In this document: positions 10,358-21,500 of the stretch, one piece after another
How the letters are laid out: every line of letters begins with the position of its first letter
Position numbering within the stretch: the first letter of the stretch is position 1
Source: Trebouxia sp. TZW2008
Lineage: Eukaryota > Chlorophyta > Trebouxiophyceae > Trebouxiales > Trebouxiaceae
Length of the DNA: 64,000 bases
Reading direction: 5' to 3'
Assembly (NCBI GenBank): GCA_002118135.1
Contig: BDIU01000267.1
Span: forward strand, 1 to 64,000
Position numbers and translations under genes: made by a program
Notes under the pieces: generated by a model
Database searches by the model: none
Told to the model about the DNA's origin: nothing
Seen by the model: only the letters and a program-made list of their open reading frames with translations

Positions 10358-12071
10358 CTAGAATCGTCCACGCCCTCGTCCGCCAGGGCTGCGACCACCT
10401 CTGAAGCCACCACCACGTCCACCTCCCCTGGAACCCCCCCTGTCACCCCCTCGGCCCCCGCCTCGGCCCCCAAAGCCACCCCTACCACCTCTACCGCCCC
10501 TTCCTCCTCTACCTCCGCCACGTCCACCTGAGTAGTGCAAAACCATCAGAGCAAAGACAGGTAAAGCTCTCCACAGTTGTCAGCACCAAACGTATGCATC
10601 ATCAACAACAGCAGCAGCACTCTGAGAACTGGGATCAAGTTGTCAGTACATGCCATTTATGCAGGGCAGCATGCCTGTAGCAAAGCTACACATACTGCTG
10701 TGAAAAGGTGTACTGTAAAATGGTTGATGAGCGCTTGCGGCACAGCCTCTAGCATGAGCTTGCCACAACAAAAGCTGGTTTTTGATATCCAGGACATGCC
10801 AATAACAGCAATTTCAAAGACAGAGCATAAAGTTTTGCCCCAATTTACATCAGCAGAAAGCCATTCTGTATTTGCCTTTTGTGATGCCTGCTGTTGACCC
10901 CTTGGTCTTTGCAGCATGCAGCAAAGATACACACAATACAATGAGAAGATATGCTGTGAAATGGCTGAAGAGCGTTTGCAGCGCAGCTTCTGGCATGAGT
11001 CAGTCAGAAATAGTCTCTTTGGTTTTTACCACATGCCAACATGGCCAACAACCTTCTCAACTTGCAAGCCATTTTGGACTTGCCTTTTGTGACGCCTGCT
11101 GATGAGCCCTTAGGCTTTGGCAGGAACCGGTCAAGAGGCAGAAGTTTCGTCGGATCAATGTAGAACTTGTCGCCAGAAGTGTACGATGTGGCCACAACTC
11201 CCTCTTGCATCTTTATGGTGAAGAACTGCATGAACAGCTCTGGCTCAGCACAATATGGCTGACAGCCCACAGCAAATCACAGCAAAGCACAGGGAACCAG
11301 CTTTTTCACAACAGCATTCAGTGCTTTAGGTGGAAGGTTTCATGGGCATTGACATCAGACAGCAACAGGCTACCCTGAAGCGCAGTAAGGATGCGTCAGG
11401 CTGCTGCTACACTGTGAATTGCTGCACTGGACGTTACAAGCATACGTTGAAGAGACATTGCAACCCAGGCAGTTTGACACATGGCGCATGACTGCTTGCT
11501 CAAATACAGCCCAGCTAGATGCAGCATTGGCGTTTAAACCAGACAGACTGATGGCATTGCACCTTCGTTGCGTGCTGAGATGTGCAGAGCGTCCAGAGCT
11601 CTGACAGGCTTACCGTGTTATTGATGCCACCAAAGATTTCTTCTATTCGTCCTATCTGTGTCTTGTTTTGCAAAAACATGGGCGCATTGAAGTAGGGAAC
11701 CTGCACAAGCAGCCACACAGAAGCTTATGTGACATAAAGCTTACATCTGTTGCATGCATGCTGTATGGCTGCGCAGCAAAAGCAGGGTGATGTGCAGTAC
11801 AGCTGAAACATGTCATTTACACATAGTGCATGATCATGCTGACGCAGTCATCGTTGCCTACCTTGTCGATTGAAAGTTTGCATACTGCCTCCCCTTCGCA
11901 AGGATGCTCGAAAATGCCTGCTTCTGTGACCTCAGCAGGAGGGCCAAAGTCCTGAAATCCTCGACCACCTCCTCTGCCACCACCAAAGCCTCGCCCTCCA
12001 CCACCGCGACCTCCACCTCCGAAGCTTCTGCCACCACCCCTGAACCCTCCGCCTCTACCGCCCCGCTGCAT
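10358..12071 (-). CDS. GAR1: GAR1, H/ACA snoRNP subunit, four exons
   Basis: GAR1 is a core protein of H/ACA ribonucleoproteins, which pseudouridylate rRNA and snRNA in nucleolus and Cajal bodies; it loads against the catalytic subunit. Exons: 12071-11862, 11700-11614, 11225-11084 and 10527-10358, giving 202 residues. The N-terminal RGG domain is followed by the Gar1/Naf1 beta-barrel: [20 protein letters not shown], then [14 protein letters not shown], then [20 protein letters not shown]. The C-terminal exon is a second long RGG domain ending GRGRGRF. Intron 3 uses a GC donor (AAAAG|GCAAGT), supported by phase: the trailing G joins GT to make Gly and stay in the RGG frame. It is head to head with VPS51. 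Confidence 0.95.
10660..11125. repeat. Tandem duplication spanning GAR1 intron 3
   Basis: Blocks at about 10690-10910 and 10935-11125 are imperfect copies in the same order. The plus-strand words AAAATGGTTGATGAGCGCTT and GAAATGGCTGAAGAGCGTTT mark one pair. GCCTTTTGTGATGCCTGCTG and GCCTTTTGTGACGCCTGCTG mark the other. The second copy includes the true exon 3 border, so the intron was lengthened by duplicating its 5' part plus exon edge. Confidence 0.75.
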
Positions 12072-12559
12072 ACGCTGCTGAAGTCAAGCTGTACGTTGGG
12101 TTAACCGTCACTGCTGGATCGACAAAGTGTGGTCAGGACGGCGGTGAGCTGCAACAAAGATTGTGCAGTAATGTTGACTCAATATATCCGAGATTGCAGG
12201 CTTGCACTGGCGTGTTGCAGACTCGAAACAGGTTGTGCAATGCCATGCTCCGAAACGGCTGCAAGGTGGGAGCAATGGTTCCGGAGCCAGTCAACCTGCT
12301 GCTAGACCTGCTTCCCTTGTCAAACTCAGGTGCAGTGAGTTGAAGGCGAAGTCAAAGCGAAGCTTGCGAGTCGTGGATTGTTCAGTGCGCATAAAATTTG
12401 TGAGCCAGAGTTGCGGATCGGATCAATCGAAGCCTGCCACTTGCTTTCGCAGCAGAAAGGACCTGAGAACGCGGCACTGATCTCTTGCACCAAGTTCAAT
12501 CTTTGCGATAGCTTATAGTGCGGAACGGCATGTCAGGTTAACCTTCGCGTAATGCTGAC
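12072..12559. promoter_or_regulatory. Bidirectional promoter GAR1 / VPS51
   Basis: The 488 bases between divergent start codons have more CpG than the gene bodies on either side. No TATA box is evident close to either start. A shared promoter is inferred from geometry and composition only. Confidence 0.55.
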
Positions 12560-15500
12560 ATGTCGAATGTGAGCACACCAACTTCAGCTACAGCAGACGA
12601 CAAGGCAAAGCGCGTGAGAGACTTGTTAAGCAGCTACTATGGAAACCAGGCAGCTCAAGGCTCAGGCAGAGCCACGCCAGAGGCGACAACGCCAAGCCGC
12701 AGAGGTGCAGCCGGTGGCGCAAGGGGCTCCGGACTGGACTCAGCTGCTTTTGACGCAGACAGATATCTGAGTCAGCTGCTGCGCAGCACACGATTAGATG
12801 GTCTCCTGTCAAAGCACGTTGAGATGTCGACAGAGATCAAAGTCCTGGACTCAGACATGCAGATGCTTGTGTATGAGAACTACAACAAGTTCATATCAGC
12901 CACAGACACCATCCGCAGCATGAAATCCAATGTTGATGGCATGGACACAAACATGCATGAGCTCAAGACAGTGATAGGTAAATGGGCAGCACAAAACTGC
13001 CAACTGTGATACCATCTGATGTGCTGCGCAAAATTGAGCAACAAGACATGCATCTGGCTCTGAGATAATGAGGTTTGATGATTTGCTGCTATTGATTACT
13101 GCAGATGGTGTGGCAACCCGCAGCAATGCTGTCAACTCCAAACTGCAACTCAGGCGTGATCATGTGGAAGAACTGAATCAGGTACATGCCAAAGCTGACA
13201 CATCAGCTGCAAACTCAGTTGCAGCTGTACCTCAGATTGTCCTCATGCCGCGCATTGAGCTCACCCTTGTACGCATCTAAAAAAAACTCCATGCTGCTAC
13301 TTTGCTGAAAAGCTGGCTCTTGCGCCAGGTTGTTATGTGTGTCTCACAAATGCCTCTGCAAGCACTTCCAGAATACTGATGAATATCAATGTGCATATGG
13401 CATTGAGAGGAGCAGCATGGACAACAGCTGCAGGTGTCTCCTGCAAATGAAGGGCTTGTCAAGGGCGTTAGTGCAAGAAAACTCCAAGCATCATCCTTGG
13501 CATGTATGCTGTACCTGTGCCAGAAATGGTTTCAATGCTTGCAGATAGCATGCAGTCAACACACACACAGCCTGCCGTACAACTAGCAAAACAACGCGCC
13601 AGTGCAGCCCTGCAAGGCTCCTTTGCCAAGAAGTAGATCCACCTTTTTGGTTGCGTTCAGGTGCGGGGCTTGCTCTTCAAGCTGCAGGCGATCTTTGACC
13701 TGCCGAAAAGGCTGCACACGGCTTTGGAGCAGGGTGCTGTTGAGATTGCTGTCAATGCCTTTGCTGATGCAGCTCCTCTTCTGAAGCGCTACGGCCATAA
13801 GGTAATGACAGTTGACATCCCCATGATACGCAAGGTTTATGAAACACATCACAGTCAGTATTGGAGTCAAAGTCATACTTGCAAGTACATGTAGTCAAAG
13901 TGAACAACCACGCAACAGTTTGGATGACCGCGCAAAGGAAGATCCAAGCCATCAAGCATCACAAGCGGAGCCCTTGTGGGCTGGACAGCTGCTGAACATC
14001 ATCTGTATTCCAAAATCTGCAGGGAGCTTTCCGCCAAATGGCGGCTAAGGCTGATGCCTGTGCCAAACAGCTGACTCAGTTCCTAAAGCAACAGAGTGTT
14101 TGTACGCTGCAGCCAATGCAAATGCAAACGAATGTGGAGGGGCCTTTCATTTTTAGGCAAAAGAATGTTTGCAGGCCAGAGTCTGTGCAAATGAATGTGC
14201 AGGGGGCTTTCCGCCAGGTGGCAGTTGAGGCTGATGCCTGTGCCAAAGAGCTGACTCAGATCCTGAAGCAGCGCATGGTGACTCAGAAGGATGAGGCGGC
14301 TGAGTGCATTCAGATGGTCAGAAAGCTCGGCGAGCCCATTGAGAGCCTACAGGTCAGTCACCCTCAACGACAATGTGCTTTTGGTCTTTGTTTGACAGTT
14401 GGCTGGTGAGAGTCCAGTCTCTTGATCACAAACTTGCTATTTGGCGATAACTTTCTGTGTCTGTTGTGCTGCCTAATGTGCTTGTGCACAGCCTGCTTGG
14501 CATATGCTCAGGTGCCTTGCTCTGCAGTGTTGCTTTCTCACGAGTTATGTGCAGCTGTGAAACAGTTGAGTAGTCTCAACGCCAGCATAGGTTCACAGCT
14601 GCCCATAATACTGGTGTCTTGCATTGCACAGGCCTGTCGAAGACTGCTCCGCACCTTTCTGATGTCAGAACTTTACACATGCAAGCATGGACTGACTATG
14701 AGCATGCAATTGATCAGCATGCTGGAAGTTTGTACAAGACCTCATGTTCAGACTTGTGACACCAGAGTAGCACACTGGCCTGTTGCATGCTAGACACTTT
14801 CTCTGACAGCCTATCTGATGGCCCTATGTGATGTCTAAGTGTGCAGACGAAATTCGAGACAGAGTATGCAAAACATAGACTGTGAGTTCTCCATGAAAGT
14901 TCAGCTCCTGACACTTTCGACATGTGCATAAGGACTTCCTGCTGTGCATCAGCAAGCAGATTGTCTTGAATCTTCTTCTCCAGCTCCTTCTCCGTCTTGT
15001 TCCTCAGAAGCCTCCCATGCTTTCTTGGACTGCTGCAGGAGGACTTCCTGCTGTGCATGCACAAGCGCATGGAGGGCATCCTGCATGAGGCAGAGGCCAT
15101 TGCTGACTTGATGGCACCAGGTGTCAGTCCAGCAGCCATTCCAGGTCAGGCTTGCCTGGAATCGCTGAAGCGTATCTGAAGTTAGACCACTGCTGGTCTT
15201 ACTTGCCTTGAAAGAGCTCTTGTCTTGCCGGTTGATGTGCTTTTGACACGTACAAGCGCATGAAGGGTATCCTGCATGAGGCTGAGGCCATTGCTGACTT
15301 GATGGCAGCAGGTCTCAGTTCGGCTGCCATCCCAGGTCAGGTCTGCCTTCCACAGCCCTGGTGATCCTTGCCTTGATTTCGCCCCAGTGTTGCTTGCAAA
15401 AACCCGTCCTGGTCTTGCTTGCTGAAAAGCTTCCTGTTGTTGCTTGCCTTGAATCAGTCCTGATCTGGCTTGCATGAGGCAATTGTTGACTTGATGGCAG

Positions 15501-18500
15501 CAGGTCTCAATTCGGCTGCCATCCCAGGTCAGGTCTGCCTTCCACAGCCCTGGTGTTCCTTGCCTTTATTTTGCCCCAGTGCTGCTTGCCTGGGTTTGGT
15601 CCCAGTGATGCCTGCCTGCAAACCATGACGCTTGCCTTGAAACAGTCCTTGCGGTGCTTGCCTTCAAATCGCCCTGCTTTTGCTGAATGGTATGGCGTCG
15701 CTATTGCCATATGCAGAAAGGGCAACATGTCAATCAGCAACACCAGGGCTGTTTGAGCTGTCAGCCCGCATGCCATGTGGATTGCATAGACACAAACCCT
15801 CATCTGGACCGAGGTGGGTTACGCTTACCTTGAAGCTGTATGGCTACAAGCCCTCTGTTCAGGGTGTCCTGGCACTTTGGAAGATAGCCCTTGCACTTGG
15901 ACTGGATGTTCTGTCCTGCCTCATGCAGAATGGGGTTGCAGGTCTTCTGTGTAAGGTGGCAGCCAGGGTATCACAGGGTTTGAGGACAACAAACCCCGGC
16001 CCTTGCAACGCTTTGCAATTCTTAGTTCAGAGCCGTACGCCTGCAGGTCTCTTACTTATGGTGTCAGCCAGAATTTGCAATGAGGTGAACATCCCCAGGA
16101 GCGCTTTGCAATTCTGAACACAATGATACGGGCCTGCAGGTCTGTTGTCTAGGGTATCAGCCAGGGTGTCCTGGGGGTTCGAGGGCGACACTCCCCCACC
16201 CCTGCAGCGCTTTGCAGTGGAGCTTGATCAGCGCTTCATCACAGAGATGGCACACACTGCTGCCCTCTTCTCTGAGCTGTTTGAACCCTCAGGCCGCAAG
16301 AAACTGCTGAAGGTAAGCACAGCAGGGCTAACCATGCTTGCATGCCTGCGTCAAGTCTTGGCCTCTGAGATGGCACATACTGCAGCCCTCTTTAATGAGC
16401 TGTTTGAGCCCTCTGGCCGCAAGAAGCTTTTCAAGGTAACAGAATCTTCAAAGTTGATGCTCAATGTCAACCGATTCAGTGGTATTGTGAACACTGAGAG
16501 CTCATCAGTGCTTAACAACAAGGCAATGCATACAGCTAGCTACAAGCTATTTGAGCCCTCAGGCTGCAAGACATTAGCTGCAGTTTGGCTGATGGTGCTT
16601 CATTGCCAAAAGGTACAACAAGTTCAGAGAACAAGGCAGCCCTGTGTGCCATCTCAGCAGCGAGGCCCTCATCAGCTACGCTTAGAAGCTAGTGATTGCA
16701 TCAATGGTGAGATGGCACGCACTGCAGCCCTCTTTTCTGAGCTGCTCAAGCCCTCAGGCCGTGAAAAGCTGCTCAAGGTAACAGCACCAGCACTTTTGAT
16801 GCCCAATGCGTCCAATCCAGTGCACTAACACTGCAAAATATGGAGCTGATCAATACTTCCTTAACACAGCAATGCGTTTGGCTGGCTCTGAGCTGTCCAA
16901 GTCCTCAGGCTGCAACAGACTCCTTTCAGGTAGTTGCAGTTTAGCTGGTGGTGCTTCATTGCCCAAAAGGTACAATAAGAAGTTCAGAGAACAACGCAGC
17001 CCTGTGTGCCATCTCGGTAGCGAGGCCCCGATCAGCCACGCCTAGAAGCTAATGAGGGCATCAGTGCTGAGATGGCGCACACTGCTGCCCTCTTCTCTGA
17101 GCTGTTTGAGCCCTCTGGCCGCAAGAAGCTGCTCAAGGTGACAGCACCATCACTGTTGGTGCTCGTAGTCAATTGATTGAGTGGAGTTGTGAAGACTAAA
17201 GCTGGACCAGCGCTCTAACAGCAAGGCAATGCATACGGCTGGCTCTGAGCTGTTTGAGCCCTCAGGCCGCAAGAAGCTGCTCAAGGTGACAGCACCATCA
17301 CTGTTAAAGCTCGTGGTCAATTGATTTGGTGGAGTTGTGAAGACAGAAGCTGGACCAGCGCTCTAAAAGCAAGGCAATGCATACAGCTGGCTCTGAGCTG
17401 TTTGAGCCCTCAGGCTGCAAGAATTTTCTCAAGGTAGTCGCAGTTTGGCTGATGGTGCTTCATTGCCAAAAGGTGCAACAAGCTCAAAAAACAAGCCAGC
17501 CCTGTATGCCATCTCAGCAGCAATGCACTGATCAGCTACACTCAGAAGCTGACCAGTACAGCAGTGCTTAAATGGCGCACACTGCAGCCCTGTTCTCTGA
17601 GCTGCTTGAGCCCTCAGGCCGTACGAAGCTGCTCAAGGTAAAAGCATCTGCAAAGTTGATGCTCAACGTCCACCAATTCAGTGGTATTTTGTAGACTTGA
17701 GCTCATCAGTGCTTCAACATTAAGGCAATGCATACAGCTGGTTCAAGCTGTTTGAGCTCTGAGGCTGCAAGAAACTGCTTAGCTGTGAATTGACTGATGG
17801 TGCTGCATTGCCAAAACGCGCCACAAGCTTAGACATCAGGGCAGCTGTGTGTGCCATGTCAGTAGCAATGCACTGATCAGCTACAATTGGAATCTGACAG
17901 GTGCATCACCACTGAGATGGTGCACACTGCTGCCCTCTTGTGAGCTGTGTGAGCCCTTGTGCCAGAACATCTTTCTCAAGCTTACAGCTCTGTGTCTGCT
18001 TGTGCTTGAGCGCCTGAACTTCAGGTCAAGCATCTCCGGCTTTGTGTTTCCTCTGAGCAAAATGGGTGCGTGCGGTAAGGGTGACTGGGGACCAGGCAGG
18101 ATCACAGATGCCTTGTACACCAACAGCAGTCAGTGGGTTGTTGGTGCTTGGTCTCAGGTGACTAGAGAGGCCTTTGGGCGGTACACCAACAGCAGTCAAT
18201 GGGTTGTTGATGCTTGTCTCTGGTGACTAAAGAGGCCTTTGGGCGGTACATGTGGGTCATCACAAGGGCCTTGACAGATGCCGCAGTCAACCTGTCTGCT
18301 GATGCTGCCACAGAGAGCCTGCCACAGCAGTCACAAGTGCCCTCAGAGCAGTCTGCAGGAGGCAAGGGTGACTTGGGAGCTGGCAGTACCTCAGATGCAC
18401 TGCTCACCATGTTGTTTGATGAAGGTGACTAGGGAAGCCTTTGGGCGGTACATGCGGGTCATCAAAAGGGCCTTGACAGATGCCGCAGTCAAGCTGTCTG

Positions 18501-21500
18501 CCAACGCTGCCACAGAGACCTTGTCGCCGCAACAGTCACAAGCCTTTGCTGAACAAAGCGCAGGCATGGTCCTTCTTCACGCAATGCTCAGAGCATCCAC
18601 ATGTGCCATGAACACCAGGAAACAGCATGAAGGACTGCATTGATGCCTTGTTGAAAAGTTGTCCAAAACTACTGCTTGACTTGCTCCATTGCATGTGTCA
18701 CAGCTACCTCCCAAAATCAGCGAAACAAGCTGCAAGAAGCAACCATCATTGTCATCATGCATGCATCACTTCACTTTCAGTCAAGCTGCCAACTTGTTAC
18801 ACCATTGAAAAGGTCAATAAAAGAAGATCTGCAGCGCTTCCAGTTGTCTTTGGGATGATCAAACAGCTTGATTGCAGGCGGCAAGGGTGACTGGGGAGCA
18901 GGCAGTATCTCAGATGCCTTGTACACCATCAGCAATGACATGCAGCGCATTCAGTCCCTGCTGCCTGAGCTTTCACCTCAGGATAGGTATGTGTCTGATC
19001 CAGCTGTCTTCTTCCCTGCAACGTGCGTGATCTGTGGCGAGCATTTGACCAGTATAGGGTTGTTCACAAAGATGGCCATGGCATCAGCAATGACATGCAA
19101 TGCACCCAGTCCCTGCTGCGTGATCTGTCACCCCAGGACAGGTACCCATTCACTGCTTCCTTCTGTGACTTCCTGTCTTGCAGCATGCCCTGCAGCTGGC
19201 TCCCAGGCACTGAAGTACAAACTCAAACCAGGCCAGAGCGCCATAGCAAGGACTGCAGGGAATGTTCACGCTTTGCAACATGACCTGCAGTCCATTCACT
19301 GTCATTCAGCCAGATGGCTGGCCAGACCTGTTTGCTGCTGCTTGTGTTTGGCCTTCCCCTTTGCAATTCTATTGGTACTGCTTTCTTCAGGGGCACAGAG
19401 GTGGTCGAGAGCACTGTCCGGCAGCATATAGGAGCCTGCTTCTCAGCGCTTGAGCAGCGAGTCTTGAGCACACTGTCTGAGGCGTCTCACAAGATGGGCT
19501 CTGGCCCAAATGCTGCCTCTGCATCAGCTCAAGACAAGCCTCTACTGCAGGTGTGCAAATATTTTGCTTGAGATTCACCTGACATGCAATTGTGCTTGTA
19601 GCTGTCTTATGCTACTCTGTTGTGCACCGACACACTGTTCACTGTTCACTGTTTACGACCTTGCTCAACCGCGTCTGGTGCCTTTGCACCAGCTCAAGAC
19701 AAGGCCCCACTGCAGGGGCTCGTGCTCACTGCTTATGTTCCACCTGCTCCCCTCTTTTGCTTTTGTGCTGTACTTTTACTTGCTGACCTGTTCTGACAAA
19801 GCTGTCAAGAGCATCAAACACGTCGCCGCTTGTGCATTCAAGCAGCAATGGGTTTGTGACATGACATACTGAAGCACTAGCTTTTTCACGCTCAGAAACC
19901 AAATTGTTCAATTGAGTTGAATCTGTGCAATAGCAGGAGCAGCAGCAGCAGCAGCAGCAGCAAGCTGGTGACGCAAACCGGTATCTGCTGTGAATGCGAC
20001 TGATATTGGGTTGAGGCATCCATTCAAGTCCTTGCAAGGATTAACTCTCATCGTCTGAGTTTTTCAAACATCCTACAGGCATTCAACAGCAGCAGCGGAC
20101 TGATGAAAGGCAGCGCCAGCATCTGTCGGGCCTGCAATTGTACCAGGCTAAGGAGGGTTGCAGTCATGTTCCCCTACAAACATAGTGCTTCCAATCATGT
20201 TCAAGTCTGCAAGTGCTTAACGTGCACTGCTGTCCGAGAAAACATTGAACAGCAGCAATGGGCTGGTCACGAAAGGCTGTGCCAGCAGCTCATGCTGATG
20301 CATCTCCCTTGACGCATAATATAGTCTAGAAAAGCTTGAAGTGTCTGGCTCCTTTTGCAGACGATCATCAGCAGCAGTGGGCTGGTGTTGAAAGGCAGCG
20401 GCACCTCTTCAGGCTACTGTCTGCTGAAGCATCGTAATTTTTGGAATGTGCACATGCATAGTGTGCTGCCAGTCTTGCAGGCATTCAACAACAGCAGTGG
20501 GCTGGTGATGAAAGGCAGCGCCAGCATCCTGTCGGGGTTGCAGCTGTACCAGGCCAAGGAATGGGTGCTGCGCAGCTGGAGGGACGTCTTTGTGGACCTG
20601 GTGCAGGGTCAGTTGCAATTCCTCTTCCTGTCCCTTCTAGCAGGTGAGGGATCCATCCACTGTCAGGCTTCCCTTTGCATCACAAGGATCTAGTTTCTGT
20701 AGTATGTTAGCCATTCAACAGCTTGCCTTCAGACACCAGTCAGGTTCTCAATATGGTGCTGGGGCAGCTGCTCTTCCTGTTCCTGTCCCTGCTAGCAGGC
20801 TGTGTTTGGCCGTGACACAGCTGATGTATGGCTCGTGAACAGCACTGCAATGCATTTTTCAAGACTTCCACAGAGACATTTTAGTGGGTGAACAAAATAG
20901 TCTGCAGCAGCTTATCTCGGTGACCCTGGTGTTGGGCCAGCTGCAGTTCCTGTTCCTGTCCCTGCTAGCAGGCGGTGTTTGGCGGTGCCACAGCTGTTGT
21001 GTGGCTCCCAAATAGCATTGCAAGGAAGTTTTCCACACTTCCACAGCGGTGCTTAGTGGGGGAACAGAGTGATCTGTTGCAGCTTTTCTTTGTGGACCTG
21101 GTGCAGGGCCAGCTGCAGTTTCTGTTCCTGTCACTACTAGCAGATTATCTTTGATACTCTAATGGCTGACGTGTGGCTCTTGAACAGCATTTGCAGCCAA
21201 TTTGTCCACAACTGGATTTTGCAATGCAGGATTTGTTAAGATGTCAGGGGTGCATGTGGAAGGGTCAGATCCACCCCCAGCCAGCTCTTCTTCTTCAGGT
21301 GAGCCAGCACTGAGTTTGGTAGATGTACTTGTCATTGCATAACTATCTCATTTTGCAGTAATGCACTCGGTTGAGTTTCTGCTGGCCAAAACAACCTCAA
21401 AAGTGAGTGGACAAATGAAGTGTAAGCATTGTCACCAAGAAGCTTGTTGTCACATTGTCACTTTGTCATGTTTACTCAGCCCCAATACTTGCAATCACTG

